From: Pelorhabdus rhamnosifermentans
Lineage (GTDB): Bacteria > Bacillota > Negativicutes > UMGS1260
Assembly (NCBI RefSeq): GCF_018835585.1
Contig: NZ_JAHGVE010000004.1
Span: 62,001-126,000 of the forward strand
Length of the DNA: 64,000 nucleotides
Direction: 5' to 3'
The notes below the pieces were generated by a model. It was not told the origin of the DNA and did not search any database. It was given only the letters and a program-made list of their open reading frames with translations. A program made the translations under genes and the position numbers. Shown here piece after piece: positions 46,619-54,096 of the stretch; the first letter of the stretch is position 1; each line of letters begins with the position of its first letter.

Positions 46619-47176
46619 ATGAAAATAGCCGTTGTCAGTGATACGCACGGCTGTGCTCAGACGTGGGAAATCATGTATCGAGAGCATATGAAAAATATTG
46701 ATAGTATTATTCATGCTGGTGATGTGCTTTATCATGGGCCGCGGAATGACATTCCTGCTGAGTATCAGCCCAAAGTATTAAGTGCCGCGTTGAATAAGCT
46801 TCCAGTGCCTTTTTATGCTGTACAAGGGAATTGTGATGCAGAGGTAGATAGTATGGTGCTAGACTGGCCTCTTTATGCGCCGCTGATTTTTTTGCAGCAG
46901 GGAGACTTTCAGATTGTTGTTCAGCATGGTCATACATTGTCTGATGAGGAAAAGGTGAAGCTCGCCAAACGCTATCATGCCAATTTATTTATTAGCGGTC
47001 ATACGCATGTGCCTGTGCTGAAAAAGACGGAAGGTGTAATTCTCTTAAATCCTGGGTCGCCTGCCATGTCTAAGCGTCCAGATAACAGGGGAACCATGGC
47101 TTTCTTAGTTGATCACAAAATTCAGCTCATTGCGATTGACAATGGCGAAGTTCTTAAGGAGGAAATCTATGGCTGA
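46619..47176 (+). CDS. YfcE/MJ0936-type metallophosphodiesterase
   Basis: 185 residues from ATG 46619 (AAAGGGTG 7 bases upstream). Calcineurin-like phosphoesterase motifs: VVSDTHG, HAGDVLYHGPRN, GNCDAEVD, HGHTLSD and SGHTHVP. YfcE relatives hydrolyse artificial phosphodiesters; natural substrate unknown. Overlaps hslO by 8 bases. Confidence 0.92.
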   Translation: MKIAVVSDTHGCAQTWEIMYREHMKNIDSIIHAGDVLYHGPRNDIPAEYQPKVLSAALNKLPVPFYAVQGNCDAEVDSMVLDWPLYAPLIFLQQGDFQIVVQHGHTLSDEEKVKLAKRYHANLFISGHTHVPVLKKTEGVILLNPGSPAMSKRPDNRGTMAFLVDHKIQLIAIDNGEVLKEEIYG

Positions 47177-48044
47177 CCCGTCTGACCATCTCATTACTGC
47201 CACAGCAGGCAACGGTATCCGCATTTATGCGGCTGTGACTACGAAACTTGTTGAGGAAGCTAGGCGGCGCCATGACTGCTATCCTGTTGCAAGTGCCGCA
47301 TTAGGACGGACAATGACGGCGGCGTTGTTGTTAGCGGCAAATTTAAAAACAGCAGAATTATTAACGGTTCGGATTGTTGGCGATGGGCCGCTAGGTGAAA
47401 TTATTGCTGATACGACTGCACAGGGAACCGTGCGTGGTATGGTAGGTGAACCGCATCTTGATTTACCGCTTAATGCAGCTGGCAAGCTTGATGTAAGCAA
47501 GGCTGTAGGACAAGGCAATGTATTTGTGACGCGTTTCACCAAGCTGAAACAGCCCTTTACTGGCAGCTCAGCGCTTGTTTCGGGCGAAATTGCTGAAGAC
47601 ATTACGCAATATTTATATACGTCGGAGCAAACTCCATCGAGTGTCGGATTGGGCGTACTTGTTGAACCGGATCTTTCCGTAAGCGCTGCCGGTGGATTTA
47701 TTTTACAAGCCTTGCCTGATGCGGATCCGTCTGATTTGGCTGTAGTTGAATCCAATCTTACAAAACTATCGGCTGTGACGACGCTGATTCAAGAAAGTCA
47801 GTCAGCCAAAAGTTTGATTGAGGCGGCTTGTCAGGGACTTGAAATTCGCTATCACGCTGAGCAGCCGCTTGCGTTTCAGTGCACCTGTTCACGCGATAGG
47901 GTAGAAAAAGCCTTGATTAGTACAGGCACGAAAGAGCTTAATGAACTGATTGAAATCGGTGAAGCTGAACTAGTTTGTCATTTTTGTGGGGAGAAGTATC
48001 AGTTGAACCGTGAGGAACTCACGGCTCTTTTGAAGCAGATGTAA
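47169..48044 (+). CDS. hslO: Hsp33 redox-regulated chaperonin
   Basis: 291 residues from ATG 47169 with AAGGAGG upstream. C-terminal redox zinc switch CTC ... CHFC, with FQCTCSRDRVEKALIS; body VSAAGGFILQALPDA. Activated by oxidative unfolding, then holds unfolding proteins. Last ordinary gene before the riboswitch-rich region. Confidence 0.96.
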   Translation: MADPSDHLITATAGNGIRIYAAVTTKLVEEARRRHDCYPVASAALGRTMTAALLLAANLKTAELLTVRIVGDGPLGEIIADTTAQGTVRGMVGEPHLDLPLNAAGKLDVSKAVGQGNVFVTRFTKLKQPFTGSSALVSGEIAEDITQYLYTSEQTPSSVGLGVLVEPDLSVSAAGGFILQALPDADPSDLAVVESNLTKLSAVTTLIQESQSAKSLIEAACQGLEIRYHAEQPLAFQCTCSRDRVEKALISTGTKELNELIEIGEAELVCHFCGEKYQLNREELTALLKQM

Positions 48045-48144
48045 GTTTATAAGAATCAGCTATATGGAAAGAGTGGCACAGAGTATTGCTTATTGTATGC
48101 AGCAAGAGATTGATGAACGTATCCGTGGCTGTTGCCATTTACTT

Positions 48145-48173
48145 TTGACGGATCAATTTACTTATGTTACAAT
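48145..48173 (+). promoter_or_regulatory. Promoter in front of cobalamin riboswitch remnant 1
   Basis: TTGACG at 48145-48150, 17-base spacer, TACAAT at 48168-48173. Same TTGACGGAT context as the promoters at 51584 and 55222. The ~100 bases before it show nothing I recognise. Confidence 0.8.
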
Positions 48174-48207
48174 AAATAGCAAGAAAATGTATGAATCCAA
48201 TAGAATT

Positions 48208-48280
48208 TCATATAGATGGAAATAGGTGCCCTTAAGAGCTTAATAGGAAAGTCCGGTGAAATACCGGCGCAGTCCCGCCG
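48208..48280 (+). promoter_or_regulatory. Cobalamin riboswitch 1, 3' half deleted
   Basis: Has the 5' aptamer blocks (AAATAGGTGCC, TTAATAGGAAAGTCCGGTG, AATACCGGCGCAGTCCCGCC) and stops there. In the intact copies CCCGCC is followed by ACTGTAATGGGAAGCAA and, ~100 bases later, the B12 box. Here it jumps straight to GATTTATATTTTAGATAT, the sequence found after the first terminator in copy 2. So ~180 bases, including the B12 box and first terminator, are lost. Nonfunctional as a B12 sensor. Confidence 0.88.
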
Positions 48281-48301
48281 AGATTTATATTTTAGATATA
48301 A

Positions 48302-48337
48302 AAAACATCTCTTGATATATCAGTCAAGAGATGTTTT
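48302..48337 (+). terminator. Strong symmetric terminator after riboswitch remnant 1
   Basis: Perfect 14-bp stem (48302-48315 with 48324-48337), 8-base loop, A-rich 5' and T-rich 3' flanks. Equivalent to the second hairpin after riboswitches 2, 4 and 5. Would also end the - strand small gene that follows. Confidence 0.9.
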
Positions 48338-48354
48338 CTATATTTAAAATTCTT

Positions 48355-48507
48355 TCAGCGGCACCATAATATAGCTAAAAATACAAATAAAAATAATACA
48401 TAAACACCAAAGACCAGTTTATCATCAAACGTTATCTTATTATCCTTTTTTCCATCTTCGTTACGTGTGAATTCATCATATTCACCACAAAAATATCCAT
48501 TCGTCAT
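48355..48507 (-). CDS. Small hypothetical single-helix membrane protein
   Basis: 50 residues from the ATG at 48507 (GGAAGGGA upstream on the - strand; an in-frame ATG at 48516 adds three residues). Charged first half (GEYDEFTRNEDGKKDNK) and a C-terminal hydrophobic helix (LVFGVYVLFLFVFLAILW). A symmetric terminator follows. No family recognised. Confidence 0.5.
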   Translation of the reverse strand: MTNGYFCGEYDEFTRNEDGKKDNKITFDDKLVFGVYVLFLFVFLAILWCR

Positions 48508-48593
48508 GATACTCATTCCCTTCCGAAAGCTATAATAAGTTTTTTTTCCAAGAGATGGTTTTTTATCAAATAAGTCGGTTTTTTTTGCATTGT

Positions 48594-49565
48594 TTAATGT
48601 TGATGTGATATTTTCATTGTGGATACAGTTGAATGATTGGTGGGGCGTATAATAGATTGCAAAGTACTATAGGAACTAATGAGTATGAGTAATATGCCGA
48701 TACCTGTGTGAAAGGCGATATTTTCCTTTAAGATGATTAAGGCGAGCAAAGGTGCGAGTGCTGGTTTAATAAAAAATATAATGGAGGCTGTTGTGGCAGA
48801 GGTTACATCAATAGCGAGAAAATAAAGCAGATATCCAAATCCGGTTACAATCACTCCTAAATACAGCAGAACAGCAAGATTGCTATAAGTTATGCCCTTC
48901 CAGAAGGAAATATGAGCTAAAAATTCAAATGGGGTATTTTCATTCATGCGAATCCAAGGTGAAAGATTGGACAGATAGATCAATAGAAATAAGATCAGAT
49001 CGCCTGCTAAAAAGGTGAGACAATTCATAACAAGACTGCCATACTTGGCAAATTTCATTTTCCCTATTACACAATAGAGCGAAAATGTTATTGCCGATAA
49101 GATGGATAATAGAATCCCTTTGTAATCTGTACTGATACTGAAGGGATTTAAGATACAAGCGAGGCCGATGATACTGAATATCAAAGAGATGATCGTATTT
49201 TTGGTGGGCTTTTCTTTTAAAAGAAAATAAGCTAATGGAATCATGAATATGGGGTTGGTACTAAAGATAACTGCTACAGTGGAGGCCGGGGTAAAGATGA
49301 GGGCCAGTTGAAAAAAAGACATGCTAATCACAATGCCGAGAAATCCGGTTAGAAAAAAATAACCTAAGTCTGTTCTGGTTAGTTTAATCTGCTTATGAAT
49401 CATAATTTGAATTGTTGAAGGAAGTAATACGAGTGCTCCAATAAAAAATCGTAAGAAAGTTAATTGTAAGGGATTGATATCTGTTGCAAGGAGTTTGCCT
49501 GCAATTTCCATGGTGCTAAATATGATTGCCGAAGCAACAATATAAATAGAGGCTTTGGACATCAT
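48594..49565 (-). CDS. EamA/DMT-superfamily transporter
   Basis: 323 residues with ten hydrophobic segments in two EamA repeats (IFSTMEIAGKLL, LTFLRFFIGALVLLPS; second repeat TFSLYCVIGKM ... FIKPALAPLLALIILKE). Drug/metabolite exporter family; substrate unknown. Start overlaps the stop of the small - strand ORF upstream (ATGA), so translation is coupled. The divergent LysR gene is its likely regulator, by position. Confidence 0.9.
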   Translation of the reverse strand: MMSKASIYIVASAIIFSTMEIAGKLLATDINPLQLTFLRFFIGALVLLPSTIQIMIHKQIKLTRTDLGYFFLTGFLGIVISMSFFQLALIFTPASTVAVIFSTNPIFMIPLAYFLLKEKPTKNTIISLIFSIIGLACILNPFSISTDYKGILLSILSAITFSLYCVIGKMKFAKYGSLVMNCLTFLAGDLILFLLIYLSNLSPWIRMNENTPFEFLAHISFWKGITYSNLAVLLYLGVIVTGFGYLLYFLAIDVTSATTASIIFFIKPALAPLLALIILKENIAFHTGIGILLILISSYSTLQSIIRPTNHSTVSTMKISHQH

Positions 49566-49735
49566 TCAACCATCATATCCGTGTCTCCCCAACGATTGGT
49601 TAATACAGGGGGATAGTTAACAGGGGGAAATTCAATTTTATTTTGTTTTACAGATTGTGCAGGCTTTTTTAATGGCTTTTCTAAATGTTTTTCAATCGGT
49701 TGTTTTTTTAAAATATTATTTTGTGGCACATTCAT
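49562..49735 (-). CDS. Small basic/proline-rich leader protein (57 aa)
   Basis: 57 residues from the ATG at 49735, with AAGGAG correctly spaced upstream on the - strand. Lysine- and proline-rich first part (LKKQPIEKHLEKPLKKPAQS), then FPPVNYPPVLTNRWGDTDMM. Its TGA overlaps the transporter ATG (ATGA). The good ribosome site and overlap support real translation. No known family; may only serve to couple translation. Confidence 0.6.
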   Translation of the reverse strand: MNVPQNNILKKQPIEKHLEKPLKKPAQSVKQNKIEFPPVNYPPVLTNRWGDTDMMVE

Positions 49736-49768
49736 GAATAAGCACTCCTTAGGTGAAAAGATTTTTTG

Positions 49769-49784
49769 AAGATGTCGACATCTT
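49769..49784. promoter_or_regulatory. Perfect 16-bp palindrome between divergent transporter and lysR
   Basis: AAGATGTCGACATCTT is a perfect inverted repeat in the 151-base divergent intergenic region. Candidate operator; no family assigned. Confidence 0.45.
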
Positions 49785-49831
49785 TCAACAGTGATTATAG
49801 CAATACTGAAACGATATTAAAAATATTTATT

Positions 49832-49860
49832 TTGACTATTTGATATTCGCCTATCATATA
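49832..49860 (+). promoter_or_regulatory. lysR promoter with overlapping inverted repeat
   Basis: TTGACT at 49832-49837, 17-base spacer, CATATA at 49855-49860. TGATATTCGCCTATCA (49841-49856), an interrupted inverted repeat (TGATA-N6-TATCA) of LysR-box type, sits in the spacer, suggesting autoregulation. Confidence 0.6.
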
Positions 49861-49886
49861 GCAGAGAATGGATCAGGTGGTTTGAC

Positions 49887-50738
49887 ATGGACATTAGACA
49901 ATTGAAATATTTTCTGGTTGTTGCTGAAGAAGGCCAAATTACGAAGGCTGCTCAAAGGCTTCATATTACGCAACCTCCCCTCAGTCAACAAATTCAATTA
50001 CTGGAAAGAGAACTGGGGATTCAATTACTTGAAAGAGGTAACAGAAATATTCGACTAACAGAGGCAGGTAAGGCCTTGCGTGATCGAGCAGAACAAATGG
50101 TGGAATTAGTCAAATTAACAATGAATGAATTACAAGAAGTGAAAGAGGGGGTGAAAGGCCATTTAAAGATAGGTACAATTTCTACAGCGGAATCTTATTT
50201 ACTTAATAAAATCCAAAAATTTCATCTCGATTTTCCTAGTATTACCTTTCAGTTATGGCATCGTGAGACAAAGAAATTGTTAGAATTACTAAATTTGAAT
50301 ATTATCGAATTGGGTATCGTGCGGTTTCCCCATGACGTGAGTCGATATGATTATGTTGCTTTACCTGATCAAACATTGGTGGCTGCTGCACTGGAAATAG
50401 GCAGTAATGATTCAAAGACGATTTGTTTAAAAGAACTGAGTGATCGGCCATTGATGATGCTTCGACGCGATGAACCTATGATTCGAGAGTATTGTCAACA
50501 GGCTGGTTTTGATCCTTATATCTTCTGTCTTAGTGATGATATTATGCCATTGCTATTTTGGGCAAATGCAGGAATTGGGATTGCTTTAATACCGAGTTCG
50601 ACTAAAAATCTTTTGGCCAAATTCTCATTGGATTTTAAAGAAATTATTAATCCTGGTGTTGCTGTTACGAGTGCGGTTATTTGGAAAAAAAATCATACCA
50701 TTTCTTCTGCTGCTAAAAATTTTATTTCTATGTTGTAG
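49887..50738 (+). CDS. LysR-family transcriptional regulator
   Basis: 283 residues. N-terminal winged HTH (MDIRQLKYFLVVAEEGQITKAAQRLHITQPPLSQQ, here as blocks LKYFLVVAEEG and RLHITQPPLSQQ), linker helix, and a substrate-binding domain (HLKIGTISTAESYLL, ANAGIGIALIPSS). Divergent from the DMT transporter operon, the classic layout for a LysR regulator and its target. Effector unknown. Confidence 0.94.
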   Translation: MDIRQLKYFLVVAEEGQITKAAQRLHITQPPLSQQIQLLERELGIQLLERGNRNIRLTEAGKALRDRAEQMVELVKLTMNELQEVKEGVKGHLKIGTISTAESYLLNKIQKFHLDFPSITFQLWHRETKKLLELLNLNIIELGIVRFPHDVSRYDYVALPDQTLVAAALEIGSNDSKTICLKELSDRPLMMLRRDEPMIREYCQQAGFDPYIFCLSDDIMPLLFWANAGIGIALIPSSTKNLLAKFSLDFKEIINPGVAVTSAVIWKKNHTISSAAKNFISML

Positions 50739-50748
50739 ATAAAAAAAT

Positions 50749-50775
50749 AAAGGGGAGTGAATTCACTCCTCTTTA
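50749..50775 (+). terminator. Terminator between lysR and the gdh remnant
   Basis: Palindromic AAAGGGGAGTGAATTCACTCCTCTTT with one mismatch-type pair; T-rich after it. Serves lysR and possibly the convergent gdh remnant. Sequence quoted is the stem-loop core only in part: GGAGTGAATTCACTCC. Confidence 0.75.
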
Positions 50776-50810
50776 TACCGTGTTTTATTCTATAAAATGG
50801 GTGTGTTCTA

Positions 50811-51572
50811 TTAGTGGAAAATACAACGAAGTTTTTTTGCTTGAACAATCCGATTGAGTGCTACCATATAAGCCGCCATTCTTAAGGGAACTTTCTTTTC
50901 AATATGAACATTCCATACATCTGTAAAGGCTTTTTTCATAATTCTTTTCAGCGTGGTAGTTACATATTGTTCGTCCCACATAAAAGATTGTCCGTTTTGA
51001 ACCCATTCAAAATAAGAGACAACGACGCCGCCGGCATTGGCTAAAATATCCGGAACGATAATGATTCCTTTATTTTCTAGAATCTTATCGGCATCTTTGC
51101 TCGTTGGACCGTTGGCACCCTCGACGACAATTTTAGCACGGACATTATTGGCATTATTTTTTCTTAACTGATTTTCTAAGGCTGCTAAAAATAAAATGTC
51201 CACATTAAGAGCCAGTAAATCTTTATTGGATATGCTTTGCAGGTCTTCTTCGGTGTAGCCTCGGAGTGATTTTTTATTGTTATTCGCATATTCGATGGCG
51301 GCTTTGACATTAATTCCATCTTTTTTATATAAGGAGACAAAAGCATCACCAAGAGCAACAATTTTAAATCCTTGCTCTTGCAGTAACTTGGCTCCCATAC
51401 TGCCAACATTGCCAAAACCTTGTACGGCAACCGTCATGTCTTGTGTTTTTAATCCTAGCTTTTCTAATGTACTCAATGCCGATAACATCACGCCTCGTCC
51501 AGTCGCTTATGTTCTTCCCAGTGAACCACCTAGTTCCCAAGGCTTTCCTGTTACGACACAACTGCTTTCATG
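50811..51572 (-). pseudogene. gdhA: Glutamate dehydrogenase remnant: 5' truncated and with a nonsense codon
   Basis: The C-terminal NAD-binding domain is open from ATG 51491 down to 50811 (226 residues): VAVQGFGNVGSMGAKLL, VEGANGPTSKDAD, PDILANAGGVVVSYFEW. Reading further upstream in the same frame gives HESSCVVTGKPWELGGSLGRT, then a TAA (51507-51509) where EATGRGVM needs Glu, then ATGRGVM. So the gene carried on upstream, took a GAA-to-TAA change, and its first ~165 residues are missing at the border of segment A (51568). Normal length is about 415. Not a functional enzyme. Confidence 0.88.
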
Positions 51573-51583
51573 GTTAAATTTTT

Positions 51584-51612
51584 TTGACGGATAGATTTAT
51601 TTGTGTTACAAT
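51584..51612 (+). promoter_or_regulatory. Promoter of cobalamin riboswitch 2
   Basis: TTGACG at 51584-51589, 17-base spacer, TACAAT at 51607-51612. Confidence 0.85.
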
Positions 51613-51642
51613 AAATGGTAATAAATATTAATTTGATAAAAT

Positions 51643-51845
51643 TTCATAGATGAATAGGTGCCCTTAGGGGCTTAATAGGGAAGTCCGGTGAAATATCGGC
51701 GCGGTCCCGCCACTGTAATGGGAAGCAAACTCAGAAATGTCACTAAGACGCTAAATTCTTGGCAGGTTTGAGTCGTGATGATCCAGAGCCAAGAGAACTG
51801 CCTATTTAACAGTCACCGTTTGACCTGCGAGAGATGGGGAGGAGA
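51643..51845 (+). promoter_or_regulatory. Cobalamin riboswitch 2 (complete)
   Basis: All blocks of the AdoCbl class: AATAGGTGCC, TTAATAGGGAAGTCCGGTG, CGGCGCGGTCCCGCCACTGT, AATGGGAAGCAAAC, a P-arm, GATGATCC, and the B12 box AGAGCCAAGAGAACTGCC. Downstream lie two terminators and the remnant of abfT followed by sucD copy A. Expected to act as an OFF switch with adenosylcobalamin. Confidence 0.95.
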
Positions 51846-51879
51846 TTTGTACGATAGCTTTTTTATTGTATTGATTTTA

Positions 51880-51914
51880 TCCCAGTATCGTTGATACTGG
51901 GATTTATATTTTTT
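51880..51914 (+). terminator. First terminator after riboswitch 2
   Basis: TCCCAGTATC / GATACTGGGA perfect 10-bp stem (51880-51889 with 51893-51902), GTT loop, T-rich tail. Expression platform of the riboswitch. Confidence 0.9.
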
Positions 51915-51921
51915 AGATATT

Positions 51922-51962
51922 AAAAACATCTCCTGGTTTGATGGCCGGAAGATGTTTTTTTT
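51922..51962 (+). terminator. Second terminator after riboswitch 2
   Basis: AAAAACATCT pairs with AGATGTTTTT, inner CTGG/CCGG pairs with one mismatch, eight T after. The following 150 bases up to abfT (51963-52112) are conserved in all copies but show no gene. Confidence 0.85.
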
Positions 51963-52112
51963 ATAATATTTTTTCTTTACCTGAGCGATAATGAGGAAGA
52001 TATGGAAGCTCTTACCCTTTCACGTTGATACTTTCATTGTCTAGCTTAGGGATCTATATAATCAAGAATTTTGTTTAATGGTAAGCAAATAACAAAAAGG
52101 AGAGGATTTATT

Positions 52113-52328
52113 TTGAATGGTTGGAGACCTAGCTAGTTATCAGAGTAGATGCATGATACAAGGGTAGCTGTGACGACATCCCGTAATGAGGTGCAGTATA
52201 TTGTGACTGGTATTGCCGATTTACGAGGCAAATGCCTGCGAGAGCGAGCCAAGGCTTTAATTGCCGTGAGTCATCCTGATTTTCGGTCATCCTTATTAGC
52301 CCAGGCAACAGAGCAAGACTTGATTTAA
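52113..52328 (+). pseudogene. abfT: 4-hydroxybutyrate CoA-transferase remnant (copy A)
   Basis: Start (TTGAATGGTTGGAGACC, with AAGGAGAGG) and end (GCTGTGACGACATCCCGTAA ... GACTTGATTTAA) match abfT copy B, but the middle is gone: GATGCATG (B 56248) is joined to GATACAAGGG (B 57326), a ~1.08-kb deletion that removes about 360 of 431 codons including catalytic Glu. There is also a 4-base CTAG repeat near the start that breaks the frame, and a 6-base loss near VTEYGIA. Dead gene. Confidence 0.93.
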
Positions 52329-52362
52329 GACAAAATTAGATAGTGGGAGGAATAAGAAAAAC

Positions 52363-53736
52363 ATGGATAAACAGTACTCAGTAAGTGAAATAATTAACAA
52401 ATCAAAAATTGCTCAACAAATTCTGGCGGGTTACACACAAGTACAAGTCGATCAATTGGTTCGTGTCATAGGCAAAGTCGTTTATGACAATGCCGAGATG
52501 TTAGCCCGTGAAACGGTAGATGAAACGAGAATGGGCGTTTATAAAGACAAGATAGACAAATGTAAAGGCAATTCACGAACAGTCTGGAATAGTTTGAAAG
52601 GGAAAAAATCTGTTGGTATCATTAAAGAAGAACCAGAAAAAGGCCTTGTATATGTGGCAAAACCGAAGGGTGTTATTGGTGCGATTACTCCGACGACGAA
52701 TCCAATTGTTACGTCCATGTGCAATGCCATGTTTGCTGTTAAAGGGCGTGATACGATTATTGTTGCACCTCATCCAAGATCGAAAAAATGCTCCACTCAC
52801 ATGATACAACTCATCAATGTTGAATTGAAAAAATTGGGTGCTCCAGAAAATTTGATTCAGATTATTGAAGAACCGAGTATCGAAAAGACGCAGGAATTAA
52901 TGCAATCCGTCGATGTCGTTGTGGCTACAGGCGGTACTGGCATGGTGAAATCGGCCTATTCAAGCGGAAAACCTTCTTATGGTGTGGGTCCTGGTAATGT
53001 TCAGGTTATTATGGACCGAGATTATGATGATAACCAGGCTGTGAAGGATATTATTGCTGGTAGAAAATTTGATAATGGCATCCTTTGTACATGTGAGCAA
53101 TGTATTATTGCACCGGCTGAAAAACATGCTGAGATTATGAGATTGTTTGTGAAAAATGGTGCTTGCTATTTTGACGATGAAGCGATAGTGGATAAATTTA
53201 GACAAGCCATGTTTATAGATGGAAGCATTAACAAAAAAATTGTCGGACAGTCTGTTCAATTTATTGCCAATCTCGCGGGAGTACCTGTACCTGAAGGGGC
53301 CAAAGTCATTATTTTAAAAGCCAAAGGCAAGGGCAGTGCCGATATTCTTTGCCGGGAAAAAATGTGTCCTGTTATGGTTACCTTTGCGTATGAGAAATTT
53401 GAAGATGCTCTTGATATTGCGAAAACAAATTTAGTGTATGAAGGTGCTGGTCATACAGCTGTCGTGCATTCCAACAATAAGGAACACATTATTCAGGCCG
53501 GTTTGGCGCTTCCATTTAGTCGTCTGACGATTAATCAGTCTTCTGCTACTAATACCGGAGGTAGTTTTTATAATGGGTTCAATCCTAGTACAACTTTAGG
53601 CTGCGGTTCATGGGGCAATAACAGTATTTCAGAAAACCTGACTTACACTCACTTAATTAACATATCGCGTATTGGCTATTTCAATAAAGATGCCAAGGTT
53701 CCTACGGATGACGAAATTTGGTCGCTCTATTCATAA
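52363..53736 (+). CDS. sucD: CoA-acylating succinate semialdehyde dehydrogenase, copy A
   Basis: Reduces succinyl-CoA to succinate semialdehyde. 457 residues, intact. ALDH features: GVIGAITPTTNPIVT, cofactor segment ATGGTGMVKSAYSSGKPSYGVGPGN (in blocks ATGGTGMVKSAYS, GVGPGN), catalytic C242 in NGILCTCEQC, C-terminal TTLGCGSWGNNS. By eye about nine residues in ten match copy B (57539-58906). Odd point: residue 243-244 is T-C, where copy B has S-G, so an extra Cys sits two residues from the nucleophile. It is the only open gene in copy A, behind its own riboswitch. GGGAGGAATAAG ribosome site. Could act on another acyl-CoA; activity not proven. Confidence 0.92.
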   Translation: MDKQYSVSEIINKSKIAQQILAGYTQVQVDQLVRVIGKVVYDNAEMLARETVDETRMGVYKDKIDKCKGNSRTVWNSLKGKKSVGIIKEEPEKGLVYVAKPKGVIGAITPTTNPIVTSMCNAMFAVKGRDTIIVAPHPRSKKCSTHMIQLINVELKKLGAPENLIQIIEEPSIEKTQELMQSVDVVVATGGTGMVKSAYSSGKPSYGVGPGNVQVIMDRDYDDNQAVKDIIAGRKFDNGILCTCEQCIIAPAEKHAEIMRLFVKNGACYFDDEAIVDKFRQAMFIDGSINKKIVGQSVQFIANLAGVPVPEGAKVIILKAKGKGSADILCREKMCPVMVTFAYEKFEDALDIAKTNLVYEGAGHTAVVHSNNKEHIIQAGLALPFSRLTINQSSATNTGGSFYNGFNPSTTLGCGSWGNNSISENLTYTHLINISRIGYFNKDAKVPTDDEIWSLYS

Positions 53737-53754
53737 CAGAGGAGGAGCTTGATG

Positions 53755-54096
53755 ATGCAGAGGCTTCAGGTAAGACCTCAGATTCATCAGTAATCACGTA
53801 CAGGAATTTGCCGAGTTCTTCAAAAGCGGAGCAGGAGATTTAATTTTAACTCATGAGTTTTTGTACACGCCATATTTGCAGGAATTGCATTTTAATGTAG
53901 ATTTTTTGTTTCAAGAAAAATAAGGTGTAGGTGAACCGTCTGATGAGATGATTGATGCTATTATTCAGGCGATGGAAGAGAAAGAATGCAAACGAATTAT
54001 TGCCATTGGCGACGGTACAGTAATTGATATTGCAAAGCTATTGATAATAAAGGATGTTAAACATGCACTAGACTTATTTGAAAAAACGATTCCTTA
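53755..54096 (+). pseudogene. 4-hydroxybutyrate dehydrogenase remnant (copy A)
   Basis: Aligns with the first 114 codons of 4hbD copy B (58932-59272). A 2-base loss (CATCAGTAATCACG against CATCAGTTTAATCACG) shifts the frame, a TAT-to-TAA change gives an in-frame stop (AAAAATAAGGTG), and after 54096 (B 59272) the rest is lost, joined directly to an nfu fragment. Metal-binding and NAD domains are absent. Confidence 0.92.

Noticed and set aside
48064-48225. 53-codon + strand frame running into riboswitch remnant 1
   Set aside because: No ribosome site, passes through the promoter and aptamer, no recognisable motif.
51277-51594. 105-codon + strand frame over the gdhA remnant
   Set aside because: Antisense shadow of the GDH coding sequence, whose motifs are clear on the - strand.
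52037-52062. TTGTCT ... TATAAT as an internal promoter after riboswitch 2 that would bypass B12 control
   Set aside because: Spacer is only 14 bases, and in copy B the -10 becomes TAGAAT; too weak to claim, though the segment is conserved.
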